Shown piece after piece: positions 21,662 to 33,118 of a stretch of DNA of 64,000 nucleotides. Source of the DNA: Procambarus clarkii (lineage: Eukaryota > Arthropoda > Malacostraca > Decapoda > Cambaridae); the NCBI RefSeq assembly GCF_040958095.1, contig NC_091208.1:13208263-13272262 (forward strand), written 5' to 3'. Positions within the stretch are counted from its first letter, which is position 1. Each line of letters opens with the position of its first letter. Position numbers and translations under genes: made by a program. A model generated the notes under the pieces. That model saw only the letters and a program-made list of their open reading frames with translations, ran no database searches and was not told the origin of the DNA.

Positions 21662-22489
21662 CGGAAAGGAGGGACAGTGTCCGGATATAAGGAAGACGAA
21701 TTCAACAGTCAAACTCATTGGGAGGTTTCTGCCAACAGCACCCAAACATATCCCACACGCCACACATATACCGAGTTCAATCAGCGGAATATGAAAGGTT
21801 AGACAATATAAGCAGGCTATACTGACTTCGGGAATCTGAACTGTAATCGAACGCAATCCTTTTCTAATGAAGCAGACAAGTATACCACATGGTATAACGC
21901 AAAAAAAAATAGTACACCAACCAAAAAAGTAAACCACATAAAATAACCAAAAAAGAGTACACCACATTGTATAATAAAAATAAATAGTAAACCACAAGGT
22001 ATACTACACCGGGAGATATAAGCATCACTCAGTATACATGCCAACTGATAACAGTACTCCGCACTACCCAAAATGTCACAATATTACCTTCACAAACAGA
22101 CGTTAACTAAGAGATTTATTCATGAAATGTCGTCACTCTTTGTAGGGGGAAGAAAAGCTATTTGACTTATCAAGGTTTCTCAAGGCCTTGACATTTTCCA
22201 GAATACAACCCACAACAGTCGCCTGACTCCCGTGTATTCACTAAGAGTGGGGGGGGGGGAGCAGAAGCATTGGCTTAAGGAAACGTGCCCAAACGATTTT
22301 GTTTTCCATAAAACCTCACCAATATACAGAACAACGACAGATCGTCGTATCCACAGGAACCAAAGTATTTGTGATTCAACCGTTCAAATTTTAGTTTCAC
22401 CAAACATGGAAAATCTTCTAGGGTCTATGGCCTGAAGAGACTATAGGGACCCCATCCTTCCGCTATTTCCCGGTATCGGGCAGCTGGGG

Positions 22490-23520
22490 AGCATCCGATC
22501 CCACGGAGCATCTATATGGACGCATAGAGAGAATCTCTACGGATCAAACGAAGGATAGCCCCCATAACAGCAGAACTTGTTGGAACCACCGCCAGACTGT
22601 CAATCAAAGACCGCATACAGAGATCGCTTCAGAAAAACCTTCAATATAGAACAAGTACATGGATGGATAATCTGGTCAAGATTCTAGAGAAAGTGGACTT
22701 GAAATGGACCATTAAAAACAATAGGGAAGATAGACCATATGAACACTTTTGGCAGCCTCCTCCATGGAAAAGAGTCGAGTCTAAAGATAATCATTGAATG
22801 ATTACCAGTTAAAAAATCAGCATGTGACTCGCAGAGGCTCAAAGTAGTCATAGAGCAACAAATGGAAACCATCTCAATACCTACAATGACTCACATCTTC
22901 ACAGACGGATCAGTTGATCAAGAAAGAGGTTCTGCTGAGGCAGCAGTTTACACTACCATTCATAAAGCTTACTGGAGCATTTATAGTGGGTACTCAACAA
23001 TACAAACAGAATTATATGCCCTGAAGGAGGCCGACAATTGAGAATAATTTACATGATGTCATCATTCATACCGACTCTAAATCTTCGCTCCAGGCATTGT
23101 TATCCAGTCAGCACAGAGATAATTTTCGATTCACAGAAATCCAACATATAGGAAAAGAGACCCATAATCTAGGGCTGTCAATCACCCTAAATTGGATATG
23201 AAGTCACATTGGCATAGATGGTAATGAAAAGGCAGACTCACTAGCAAAAACTGCCACTGCTCTACCTGTTGTACATGTTCAAATACCTCCAAGTTTTTCA
23301 CAGATTAAAGAGCAAATAAAGAAGAAAATACTCTCAACTATCAAAAGTCGCCACAGAGCCAAAGTAGCGGAAGGAAGATCCACTGCGATATGGTACAAAC
23401 AAGCCACTAGTTACTCCTCTTTCAAGCCTGGCAAAAATATATCCAGACACATTATAGTAGCCATACACAGACTCACACTTGGTTACCAATGCTGCTGAGA
23501 GGTAATGTTATTAAAACAAG
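22490..23520 (+). mobile_element. LINE fragment with RNase H domain (second I/Nimb-like family)
   Basis: Translation in shifting frames gives THIFTDGS (22889-22912, first RNase H Asp), TELYALKEA (Glu), IIHTDSKSSLQAL (second Asp) and SHIGIDGNEKADSLAKTA (His and last Asp), the order of an RNase H domain. Upstream is the RT-to-RNase H linker. In-frame stops (for example after LKEADN and LNWI) show it is dead. Distinct in sequence from the LINE at 48.6 kb. Scraps of the same domain lie at about 9010, 11590 and 15130. Confidence 0.7.
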
Positions 23521-23643
23521 GCTAAAACCAGTGCACTAAAACAGAAGCGAGAAATAAACTGGAAAAACGGAGGAATCCCCACCTCTATTTGAATCTTTGA
23601 CCCAAATATCACAGTAACAAGGTTATCGCGAATAACCGAACTC

Positions 23644-23718
23644 AATTACGGGCTCACCATAGCCCGTGCTACATGAACACTTCGTTCTGAGTAGCTAAAT
23701 CTAAAACAACAACAACGT
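23644..23718 (+). mobile_element. SINE with (AAC)n tail, copy 1
   Basis: Short element with ACGGGCTCACCATAGCCCGT, containing an internal GGGCT..AGCCC hairpin, then GAGTAGCTAAATCTA and an (AAC)n tail. A second copy is at 23856-23977. Confidence 0.65.
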
Positions 23719-23855
23719 GTAAGTTTCATTGCAGATGGCATCCGAAATGACTACCAGAACGGAACCTACCCACATCGCCAACTTGGACCTGTCAGGTAAC
23801 GTGAAACACGACATGAAGGAACTACAAGATTCTCTTTGGAGCGAAGGCAAGAAGC

Positions 23856-23977
23856 TCGACCAGACCCACACACAGCCTCGCTCCTGTGCCAGGTAAGTCC
23901 ACAACGGGCTCACCATAGCCCGTGCTACTTGGAACTTGTTCCGAGTAGCTGAATCTATAACAATAACAACAACAACA
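23856..23977 (+). mobile_element. SINE with (AAC)n tail inserted in an exon, with TSD
   Basis: Element from about AGACCCACACACAGCCTCGC through GGGCTCACCATAGCCCGTGC to (AAC)n. It is flanked by AAGCTCGACC and AAGCTTGACC (about 23850 and 23978), a 10-bp target-site duplication with one mismatch. The GTAAGT inside it belongs to the SINE and is not a splice donor of the gene. Confidence 0.7.
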
Positions 23978-24147
23978 AGCTTGACCATGTTGCAACCGAC
24001 CCAGACTGATGAGAGAGTGTTAGGAGAATTGGTAAGTGGGAATTTACAAAGTCATTAAAAGTTCAACAGATTATGTTATCCAAACTAAGCTGCTTGTTTA
24101 TTAGCTTGTGAAAGAAACTATGTTAGGTTCTTGGATTTTAATATATT

Positions 24148-25202
24148 TGTTACGAACCCGACGACACTGTTGACGTATGGAGGAGCGACTTCAGCACCAT
24201 CTGTGAGTCTGCTCTCAAACCCCCATGGAGTTGGACTCTACCTGGACAACGCCATCTATTGGGGGTGGCGTAGTAGGTGTAATTGGCTCAAGATTCCTGC
24301 CTTGAGAAACCAGTGAGGTGGTAGTGAGTGACCTCTGGTGATAAGGCAATTCAAGACCAGCGCCATCTGTAGTTACTACGAGCATAAATGTCAATGTCCA
24401 AAAGAGTAAGTGTTGCTTCCTAATGTCTCCCGTACCTTAGAACTGATGACGTGTCTGTATCCACAGAGGTGCCGTGGGGCAGCAGTGGTACTGTGGATGA
24501 AAGTCTACCTTGAGCAGCCTGAACTCGCCCAACTTAGTCCCGTCTGACAACTAAATGAGCCGCCGCCGATCAGAAGTGTTGTTAACACTAGTGGAGTAGT
24601 GGTGGAAGAGTTCGTCATATCCCGGGACTGGCGAAGGGGAGAGACGACAGAGAGTAAAGTGCCTGTTGAGGAGCGTTGCTATCCCGTTGCTATTCTGTTG
24701 CTAGACCGTTGCTAGATCGTTGCTAGAGGCTTCTGCCAGGGTTGCGACACCTCTGTAGTTGTCAGTGTAGTGGGGCCCTAATCAGCGCGTGGCTGAGGTT
24801 CTCTGCCAGCGCTCTGCTGCAGAGTGGTTGTTGGGTAGAGAGGCACTTCGTGATAATGTTGGTAGGCTCGCGGGTATTTCCTGGTACTGTGGCTAGTAAG
24901 GTCGGAAGCGGAGCCCGAACATTAACGAAGGCTACATTATATTCGCGTCATGAGTGCTCGGTCTCCTATATGAGAACGGCACCTATATATATTTCCAAAT
25001 AGAGTAATAATTCCGTTTGTTAATTTATGGTGATGGGAATATATTGAGTGTTTAGCTCTGCTTCAATACCCCCCCCCCATGCACCTTTTTAGGTTTATTA
25101 CACTACCTAATACTCTTTGAAGGCCAGTACCGACTTGGGGTCGGATACTATCATTTTGCCTCCACCATCAAAGAACCCAGTTGCGACCCATAATGGGCAT
25201 AA
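24148..25202. mobile_element. Possible solo LTR (TGTTACGAACC...)
   Basis: About 1.05 kb interrupts copy 2 relative to copies 1 and 3. It begins TGTTACGAACCCGACGAC, like many Gypsy LTR starts, and ends near CATAATGGGCA. Inside is a run of ~11-bp units (CCGTTGCTAGA-like) at 24674-24727, and a C run at about 25070. No coding capacity seen. LTR identity rests on the terminal bases and on its clean absence from the sister copies; no TSD could be fixed. Confidence 0.4.
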
Positions 25203-27174
25203 CATTACTGAACATAATAAAACTCGCAAGTGATTTATCTGCGATAAACTATGGAGGGACTACAATGGGATTTAACTCTCGTCCCTCGACACGTACTACC
25301 AGTTGTACTAAGAGTAAAGAAATATCTCTTAATAGTTACTTGAAGTTTGGAAGGTACCAACATTAGCGACAGTATACATATATCGGTAAAACTTTTAAAG
25401 ATTAAAAAAAAAATCCTGAATTTGCATATACATAGGTAAAATAATAAATTAACATTTTTATTTATAATTTCACAGATGGAGCGAGGTAGATAAGCTTCTT
25501 GACAGACGAGGCTGTTGCGTACATAATTCGTCAATTGATTGAACAGTTCATGGTAAGTACAACAACCTCTTGCCTCTTAAATTGATCAATAAATGCAAAC
25601 TAATCCTCCACAAATGAAGGTTTAAAATTTTCAAAAATATTCGATTAATCCTCGTCTCTTTCGTAGCACTTAATGTCTACCACAATCGGTCAAAAATTTA
25701 AGTTCATTGCATCTATTAACCCTATCAGAAACGTTAAGAACATAAGAATAAAAGTAATTGCAAAAAGCCTATTGGCCCATACGAGACGGCTCTTGTTCAC
25801 ACCCACCCAATCTCATTCACAAATGTTTAACCTACGCTTCAAACAATAAAGGTACTCCTTGTATTGTAATGCAGTAATTAGCTCTGCACAATTTCAACAA
25901 TGTTACCGAACTACTATTCTCTCTACACTATCACAATAACGTGATGCATCAAATGAACAAATCCATAAGATCCGTTATGAGGGTTCGAACCTACGTTCGG
26001 GATCCCAGACGCGCCTTCTCCCTGTAGAAACTGCGGGAGGCTTTTAAGGGCAGTTGCACCCAAAGTTGCAATATTTTTACCATGTTGTCGCATAAGGCGC
26101 ATCTGGGATCATCCCGGAGGTAAGTTCGAACCCTATTCACGTTTTTTTTTTTTTATGTATTCCTTCGCCTTTCTAGAGATTGTAATTCAGGCTGTCATTC
26201 TTCATATGATTCTTATATATTATTATTCGTGCACTGTATCCATATTAACGTGTTCCTTCTCTCCTCGGGAAAGTACAGAACCTGCAAGTAGTGTTAGATG
26301 GACTGAGAAATTTCTACGAAAGTGTCTTCTATGTGAACGTTCTAAAGTCACCGAAGTTGTTTGATCTGGTGGGGGGAGATAGTTGACCTGGACAAGGTCA
26401 AAGATTGCAGAACTACAGTTTCAACTCCCGACGTCACCTTATTTAAGCGTAGATGAACTACCCAGAATGAACTACCTGCTGAACTCTTTTAAGAGACTGT
26501 GTTCTCTCGCAACATAAAGAAATCGTAAAAGATCTGATAAACTTTTCAAGAGATACACCGCCGAAAAAAGTCAGTATCCCAAGGGTGGGTTTAAAGGTGT
26601 ATACTCCGAAGCTGTCGCATCTACGAACGTAAATGTCAAACAAACTCTTGGATAATGCCCAGCATCCCTTGGATAAAACTATTTCCCTGTTCCTATATTG
26701 AGGCTCGGATGACTGAAACTAAAACACAATCTAGACAGACGCAATCTACGACTAAAAAGCTTGTTGATTCCTCCTAGGAGAATGAAATAATTGAAACAAA
26801 GATGACCAAGATGACGACAAAGCTTCTAATTATAAATTATATGTAAATTATAATTAATTTGTTTTTAAAGTAACGCATTGTTAGTTCGATGACAAGTACT
26901 AAGACTGAATTTGTCTCTAAAGTATTTTTTATAAACATGTTACAAAAATTTTATCTTCATGTTATACAAATTGTATTTTATCATTAACTTTATTGTATAT
27001 AAACCAGAAATCTTTTTTCTAATTGTGCAATAATGTTTATACAATAAAATCTGGTAGTAAGTGATGAAGACATTCATTTATAACTATCATTTTACTTGCA
27101 ATGGGGAAATATTTCCAAATAATAACTTGCTTAACTTCTGAACTTATTGGATCCTGCAGTCCGACACAAACCAG

Positions 27175-27565
27175 GGTTTTACACAACTCCCCTATGCACT
27201 AGAGCTATATCAAGAGGCCGAGCTATGTCAAAAAAGTGTCTGTCATCCTAATATATAACTCCTATTATAGGATTATTTGCTTTAAAATTAAATTTTTTCC
27301 AAATAGTTTGTATAGCTCGGTTTTGATTCCCACTGAGACTACATTTCAAATTGTCCCCAACATAAATGGCTACTCCACCCCTTTTCGTCTGTGAAATGGT
27401 TTAAATCCATTTTTTTGATATTCGGCTAATGGTTCTCTACTTTTTCGACATTCATCAACGTTTCGGTAAGTTAAATATATTTTTCTATACAGACAAGAGC
27501 ACTAGATTCGTTTTCTTAGACTTCCACTGTTAGTGTAATATACCCAAAGTTCGTTTATTTATATA
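27175..27565 (-). mobile_element. CR1-like LINE endonuclease fragment
   Basis: Minus-strand remnant homologous to the endonuclease region of the copy at 44.1-44.5 kb (for example GGVAIYVGDN-like sequence around 27340-27390 and NSRSPRNKI-like around 27510-27540). Degraded. An unrelated CR1 3' scrap with CGCGGTAATTGGTTCC follows at about 27720-27830. Confidence 0.5.
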
Positions 27566-28353
27566 CACGTTATATTGGGGGTTAACACAATAAGAAAATA
27601 AGTTGAATTAACGTTCTAGTAAAGCCACTAGCACGCATAGTTTCGTGGAAGTCCTTTAATAGAAAAAATTGATAAATTAACAGTAAAATTGATGATAAAA
27701 TGTTAGCAGGTCTTTAGGTAACTGCAGCGCAGTTACCTTTATTCTTAAGTTATGTTTTTATAATGTTTCGCGGTAATTGGTTCCCCATATCAACAACCCT
27801 GTTACTGAACCAATGTTTACTTGGGCCTTGCCTATTAACATTACAAACGCTCTTAAGACTTCGGTACTCTAACTATTTTTTTACATAACATAAGAACAAA
27901 TGCAAATAGGCAGAAGGCCTATTGGCCCATACGAGGCGGCTCCTATTTATAACCACCCAATCTCTCATGTCCAACCCACGCTTGACACAATCGAGGGACA
28001 CCACCTCCTCCACGTTACGCGGCAATTGGTTCCACAAATCAACAACTGTTACTAAACCAGTATTTACCCAAGTCTTTCCTAAATCTAAACTTATCCAATT
28101 TATTCCCATTGTTTCGTGTTCTGTCTTGTGTTGAAACTTTTAATACCCCTATTAATATTTCCTTTATGTCCATTCATCCACTTGTAAACCTCTAGGTTCC
28201 ACCTGAGCAGCCGTAGGGTGAAGACGTGTCGTCTGACCACTCCGGCAGTTTGGGGAGGTTGCAGTTTTCGCCGGCAGGGGGTGTGGGGGTCTCTTACACT
28301 CCCTGACCAGTGTTGTTGCCTGCCTGGCTGCGTGCTGACGTGGGCGTTTTGAC

Positions 28354-29989
28354 ATGGGGAGCCTGGCAATTCCTCCTGTTTTGCGGGTAAATTCCGTGGG
28401 CCTGGAGTTCTCATGTAAGGCTGGCTATCCGGCCACTGAGTTAGTTATGTGTGACATGCTTCGTGTCCCGGTGGAAGCTGTGTATGGAGTTGAGCTTGTT
28501 ACGGCCCACCGAGAGATTGTCAAGTTCGTGGGGGAGGTGGAGTATCGGGACTTCCTCCGGCGGAACGAAGGGCGTTCGTTGCGGTTGCCGGATGGCGCCG
28601 GCTCAGTTACGATCTCGGACCGAAATGGTGCCCTGACATATGTCAGTGTGCACGGTGCGCCCCTGGAGTTCCCTGAAGACCTTCTCCGGCGTTTCTTCGG
28701 GAGGTATGGTGCTGTCATCAGTGTGCGGGTGAACAAGCTTTCCTCGGGGAAGTATGCTGGGAAGCAGACGAACGTCCGTACCTTAGGTATGCGCCTGCGG
28801 TCGGATATCCCATCTTCTGTCCGGCTGCTGGGTTACTACGTTCGGGTGTACTATGCCCGGCAGCCCCGTACGTGTTTCTGGTGTGGCCAGTTAGGGCATC
28901 AGGCTGCCGGGTGCTCTGAGGTCCCTGCTGCACCCGTTAACTTATTCCGGGAAGAGGATTTTCCGCCGCTCCCTCAGGGCGTGGATTCCGGGGATGAGGA
29001 AGGGCAGGTCCCAGTCGCTGCTGCTGCGGCCCCCCCCCCCCCCTGCGTCACCGGACATGCCCCCGGTGCTTGTTGTCCCTCAGCCGAGTGCGTCTGCGTC
29101 TTCCTCGACTCCTGCTGCTGCGCCTGGTCCTGCACCCTCGCCAGGTGTTGCGGCTGTGTTGGGTGTTGGGGGGGCTGCGGAGCGTCATGTTGTGTGCGGC
29201 CCGATTCCCCATGTGGTTGAGGCTGCTGCGGTGCTGCGACGGGCGTTGGTTCGCCCGGTTCGTGAAGCCCGTGGTTCTGGGTCCACCTCCGGCTGTGAGG
29301 ATGTGCGGCCAGTGCCCAAGCGTTCTAGGCGCTCTTCTACTGCTTGGGCTGATGTGGAGGACTACGACGCGGGTGGAGCTTCAGGGGATGGTGTGGCGAT
29401 TCCGGGTGCTTCGTGCTCTACGACGCTGGTGGTGTCTGATGTCCATGTGTCTGCTGTTGACGATGGTTGTGCGTCTGATTTACATCCTGTTCTTTCTCCT
29501 GCAGAAGGTTCTACGCAGTGGGAGGTGGTTGCTCCTACAGACGTGGATGGTGTGGGTCCTGGTGCGAGCCGAGGCATGAAGCTGGTGCTGAAGAAGGTTG
29601 CCAAGCGTGGGGGGTCCCAGCAGGTACAACGTTCGGTGGTTGACGAGGGGCCCAGTGAGGCAGCCGAGGAGGCTCCCAGTGCGCTGCCCATTGCCCGGCC
29701 TCATGGGAAGGAGCCTCTCCCTCTCATCTTGGCCTCCGGAGTGGTGAATGATGCTGACCATCCATTGCGTTTTGACATTGATGACCGTGTGCGTCGTGTT
29801 CCGTGGTGCCCTTCTACCATCTGGATTCGTCGGGCTCGGTGTTTTATTGCAGGTGTGCCAGAGTTAATGCCTGATCCTCGTACGCTCCAAAATGACCCTG
29901 CTTCGGAGGACCTTATGTTACTTTGGGAGGCGTATTGCATTCGATTCCCGGCGGAAGAGTGGCCGGACAAGTATGAGATCTTTTCGTAG
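28354..29989 (+). pseudogene. Gag-like CCHC protein (ZCCHC3-like), frameshifted at a C14 run
   Basis: ATG at 28354. The N-terminal ~170 residues have an RRM-like shape (YVSVHGAPLEFPEDLLRRFF, then GRYGAVISVRVNKLSSGKYA), followed by QPRTCFWCGQLGHQAAGC, one CX2CX4HX4C zinc knuckle, at about 28855-28915, and by NLFREEDFPPL. This order resembles ZCCHC3-type and LINE ORF1 proteins that bind RNA. The frame shifts by one base at the C run at 29030-29043 and continues as PPVLVVPQPSASASS to the end (KRSRR basic cluster, PDKYEIFS, stop before 29990). Thirteen instead of fourteen C would keep one frame, so an indel or a base-calling error in the run is possible. Confidence 0.75.
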
Positions 29990-30730
29990 TCTGTGTGCTT
30001 GCTGTGTGTTTAGTGTGTGCTTGGACCTGTGGTTTGTTTGAACTGTGTTGTACCTATTGTGCGCCCTTCAGGCTGGTGTTATGTTTGTTCTCTTGATCGT
30101 TGTTTTGTTGTATTTTTCATCTGTTTTTGTTGTCGGCCCTTAAGGCCGGTGTTTAGTGTCTTTGTATGGATGTGTATTGATTTGTTTTGTGCTGAAGTGT
30201 CTTGTTCTGTTTCTTGATGTACTTTGTTGTTTCATTCTCGGTCCTTCAGGCCAGTGCATGTATGTTGTTGTGTTTGTGCCTGTTTTGTTTTCAGGTGTGC
30301 GTGGTTTGCTTGTTTATTGTTATTGTTTATTTTGGCCTCGCCTTTTGTTTACGGGGCGGATGGCTTGGTGTGTGTTTTTTATTAATGTATTGTTTTTATA
30401 TTGCTTTACCTGTTGTACGTGTTTGTTCTTTGTTTTGTTTAGACAGTATTGTGTTTGTCCTGTTATGTTTCATGCTATGCCTGTAGATGTATGTTTTGTT
30501 TTTCTGGAGGTGTTGTTTTGTGTTGTTACTGTAATTGCTAGTTTGCCATTGTGTTCTGTTTTGTGCTTTGATGTATGATGTATTTTTCATGTTTTTCTTG
30601 TGTATGTGTTTTGTTGTGCTCTGCTGTCGGCCCTTCTGGCCGGTGGTCTATTGTTTTCCTTTCTGTTTATTGTATTTTTATTGTATTTAAATTGCATGCT
30701 TTGCATGTAAAAATAAAAAAAATATAAAAA
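29990..30730 (+). other. T/G-rich 3' UTR with repeated GGCC hairpins
   Basis: Strongly T/G-biased sequence of element A. The phrase GGCCCTTMWGGCCGGTG recurs, best at about 30134 (TCGGCCCTTAAGGCCGGTG) and 30630 (TCGGCCCTTCTGGCCGGTG), with weaker copies near 30061 and 30237. Each can form a short hairpin. Open frames rich in Cys, Phe and Val here are composition artefacts. Ends in an A-rich tail at about 30708-30730. Confidence 0.55.
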
Positions 30731-30745
30731 ACTTGTAAAACTCTA

Positions 30746-32719
30746 TCATGTCACCCCTAACTCTTCGCCTTTCCAGTGAATGCAACTTAAGCTTTGTTAA
30801 TCTTTCTTCATATGAAAGATTTCTAATTTGGGGAATTAACTTAGTCATCCTATGCTGGACACATTCAAGTGAATTTATATCCATTCTATAGTGCGGCGAC
30901 CAAAACTGAACTGCATAATCTAAATGGGGCCTAACAAGAGCAAGATATAGTTGAAGAACAACACCAGGTGTCTTGTTACTAACGCTGTGATTAATAAATC
31001 AGAGTGTCCGATTTGCCTTATTACGAACATTCTTGCATTGATCCTTTTGTTTTAAATTCTTATTAATCATAACTCCCAGACACCTTTCGCAATCTCAACA
31101 CCATCTAGCTCATATCTTGTAACTCTATCATCATTACCTAGCCTCAGAACTTTACATTTATCAGCATTAAACTGCATTTGCCAATCCTTTGACCATTTCA
31201 AAACCCTATCTAGATCAACTTGAAGTGATAGTGAGTCCCCTTCCGAATTAATTTCCCTACCGATTTTCGTATCAACGGCAAATTTGCAAATGTTGCTACT
31301 GAAACCTGAATCTAAATCATTTATATATATTATAAACAAAAGAGGTCCCAGGACAGAGCCTTGAGGCACTCCACTTACAACATTTTCCCACTCTGATTTG
31401 ACTCCATTTATACTGTTCCCTTTGGTATAGCCATGCCCTAATCCAGCTTATTATAGCACCCCCAATACCATGAGCCTCTATCTTTTTAATCAGTCTTTCA
31501 TGTGGCACTAAGTCAAGGTACACAACATCACGATCCTTACCACTATCAACTGCCTCAACTATGCTAGAATAAAAAGATAACAAATTTGTTAAACATGAAC
31601 GGCCATTTATAAAACCATGTTGCGACTTAATTATTAATTTATGTTTTCAAGATGAACACGAATTTTATTTGCAATTATAGATTCGAGTAACTTTCCCACA
31701 ATAGACGTTAGGCAAATTGGTCGATAGTTAGTCGCAAGTGATCTATCTCCTTTCTTAAAAACTGGTATCACATTAGCAACTTTCCATAACTCTGGGACTC
31801 TGCCTGACTCTATTGATTTATTAAATATGGTAGACAGTGGGTCGCAAAGCTCCTCTTCGCATTCTTTAAGCACCCTGGCAAACACTTCATCCGGCCCTGG
31901 GGATTTGTTTGGTTGGAAATTTACTATTTGTTTAAGAACATCCTCCCTGGTAACTGCTAAACTCGTCAACCTGTCCTCGTCCCCACCCACATAGACTTGT
32001 TCGGCTGAAGGCATATTGTTAGGTTCCTCTTTAGTAAATACAGATACAAAATATTTATTAAAAATACTACTCATCTCTTCATCACTATCTGTTATTTGAC
32101 CTGTCTCAGTTTTTAATTGACCTATTCTTTCCCTAATCTTTGTTCGGTATAATTGGAAAAACCCTTTAGGATTTGGTTTTGCTTGCTCTGCTATGCGAAC
32201 TTCATAGTTTCTTTTTGCTTTCTTTATCTCTCTTTTAGTATTTCTAACCAGTTGTACGAATTCCTGGTCTAAACAGACTTCCCCATTCTTAATCCTTTTG
32301 TACCACGCTCTCTTTTTACCTAAAAGGTTCTTCAGATCCTTTGTTATCCATTTTGGATCATTAGTATTCGATCTATTCATTTTATATGGTATACTACATT
32401 CCTGGGCTTCGCTTAGAATATTTTTAAATAGGTTATATTTTGAATCCACATGGAAAACCCCTTTTACGTCACCTATCTCTGGGCTACCGTCTAGCTCCAA
32501 TACCGGCCCACACCCCATACCCAAGACTTTCCAATATATTTGACCCAAAAAAATTCTTAGGCTATTGAAATCAGCTTTTCGAAAATCAGGCACTTTAACT
32601 GAATTTTCTCCTACAGATCTATTCCATTGAATGCTAAATCTGAATTCTTTATGATCACTGTTCTCTAGCTCACTCCCTATTTCGATGTCCTTAATTTGTA
32701 TTTCCCTGTTAGTTAACAC
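30746..32719 (-). pseudogene. CR1-like LINE linker and reverse transcriptase (decayed)
   Basis: Best part at 31634-32719 (minus, ~361 codons): the region preceding the RT (DPKWITKDLKNLLGKKRAWYKRIKNG-type Lys-rich segment), FNKYFVSVFTKEE, NKSPGPDEVFARVLKECEEE, and NYRPICLTSIVGKLLESI. It then passes through frameshifts into 31317-31583, 31067-31369 and 30745-30884 (minus). The palm motif SGVPQGSVLGP is kept as MPQGSVLGPLLF, but the catalytic box reads FAVDTK instead of FADDTK, so it is inactive even apart from the frameshifts. Confidence 0.8.
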
Positions 32720-32750
32720 TATTGAAACTGGATTAACACTATTGAAAATG

Positions 32751-32892
32751 GATTAACACTATTGAAACTTAACACTATTTCCTGAATTGAAATAGGAATT
32801 TCCTCAAATACTTTCGTATATTAATACATCTTCAGAAGGAAATTATAATGTATGTCTAATGAGACGTGTCATGACTAGAACGAGTTGAATCA
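32751..32892. other. Short unrecognised stretch
   Basis: AT-rich linker between the 5' end of the CR1-like copy and the start of the 3.93-kb direct repeat. No gene seen. Confidence 0.3.
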
Positions 32893-33037
32893 TTGTATGA
32901 TGGACGTAAAATGAATAGTACTACATTCGTTGAAGAAAGTTTGTTTGGATGCTCCGAGACAACACTTATTTAAGGGGGGAGGAGTGCAGGCGTTGAGTCA
33001 CAATAACGTGGCTAAAGTATGTTGACCAAACCACACA

Positions 33038-33105
33038 CTAGAAGGTGAAGGGACGACGACGTTTCGGTCTGTCGTCCGAAACGTCGTCGTCCCTTCACCT
33101 TCTAG
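33038..33105. repeat. Perfect palindrome of the ACGTCGTCG family
   Basis: Two 30-base arms (33038-33067 and 33076-33105; CTAGAAGGTGAAGGGACGAC and onward) around an 8-base loop, followed by a run of G. It is an inverted pair of the repeat's core. The same structure lies at 39603-39670 in the right direct repeat. Confidence 0.85.
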
Positions 33106-33118
33106 GGGGGGGGAGGAG

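Larger units (their letters stand above)
23735..26860 (+). pseudogene. 2H-phosphoesterase-like gene remnant, copy 2
   Basis: First exon after an acceptor-like TTTCATTGCAG at 23719-23734: MASEMTTRTEPTHIANLDLS, then VKHDMKELQDSLWSEGKKLD; a SINE (23856-23977) splits the exon, which resumes with HVATDPD and then stops. An LTR-like insertion (about 24148-25200) follows. The exon at about 25479-25550 reads WSEVDKL, a frameshift, then EAVAYIIRQLIEQFM and a GTAAGT donor. The last exon near 26275-26440 reads VVLDGLRNFYESVFYVNVLK, and the equivalent of PHVTLFKRR has an extra base at the His codon, so the second H-x-T is lost. The segment between the exons holds the same CR1 and SINE fragments as copies 1 and 3. 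Clearly dead. Confidence 0.5.
28195..30730 (+). mobile_element. Gag-only (ORF1-only) non-LTR-like retroelement A with TSD
   Basis: A 2.54-kb insertion into a CR1-like LINE. It is flanked by ACTTGTAAACCTCTA (28180-28194) and ACTTGTAAAACTCTA (30731-30745), a 15-bp TSD with one mismatch. Order: 5' UTR ~160 bp, a single gag-like ORF (28354-29989), a T/G-rich 3' UTR of ~740 bp and a short A-rich tail. No reverse transcriptase or endonuclease is present. The same order and size recur in element B at 36819-39457. This looks like a half-LINE that would depend on enzymes from another element; that is inference. Confidence 0.75.
27884..32750 (-). mobile_element. CR1-like LINE interrupted by a gag-only retroelement
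   Basis: Minus-strand LINE. Its 3' end is at 27884-28194 (AACATAAGAACAAATGCAAA, GGCCTATTGGCCCATACGAG). It is then interrupted by the retroelement at 28195-30730 and resumes at 30746 to about 32750. Removing the insertion plus one TSD copy joins LINE sequence cleanly (acttgtaaa-ctct-atcatgtcacc). The 5' limit lies in the linker between endonuclease and RT. A short 20-bp-type tandem (ATTAACACTATTGAAA) follows at about 32716-32781. Confidence 0.85.

Noticed and set aside
21590-22071. Minus-strand hydrophobic frames resembling membrane segments
   Set aside because: They arise from A-rich tandem-like sequence (AGTACACCA / AAAAAAGT) and the 40-bp repeat; no start or homologue support.
23735-23895. 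An exon from ATG to CCAG|GTAAGT
   Set aside because: The donor belongs to an inserted SINE with its own TSD; the true exon continues beyond the SINE.
30017-30590. Cys/Phe/Val-rich frames downstream of gag element A
   Set aside because: T/G-rich 3' UTR composition; look like membrane proteins but are open in several phases without domain.
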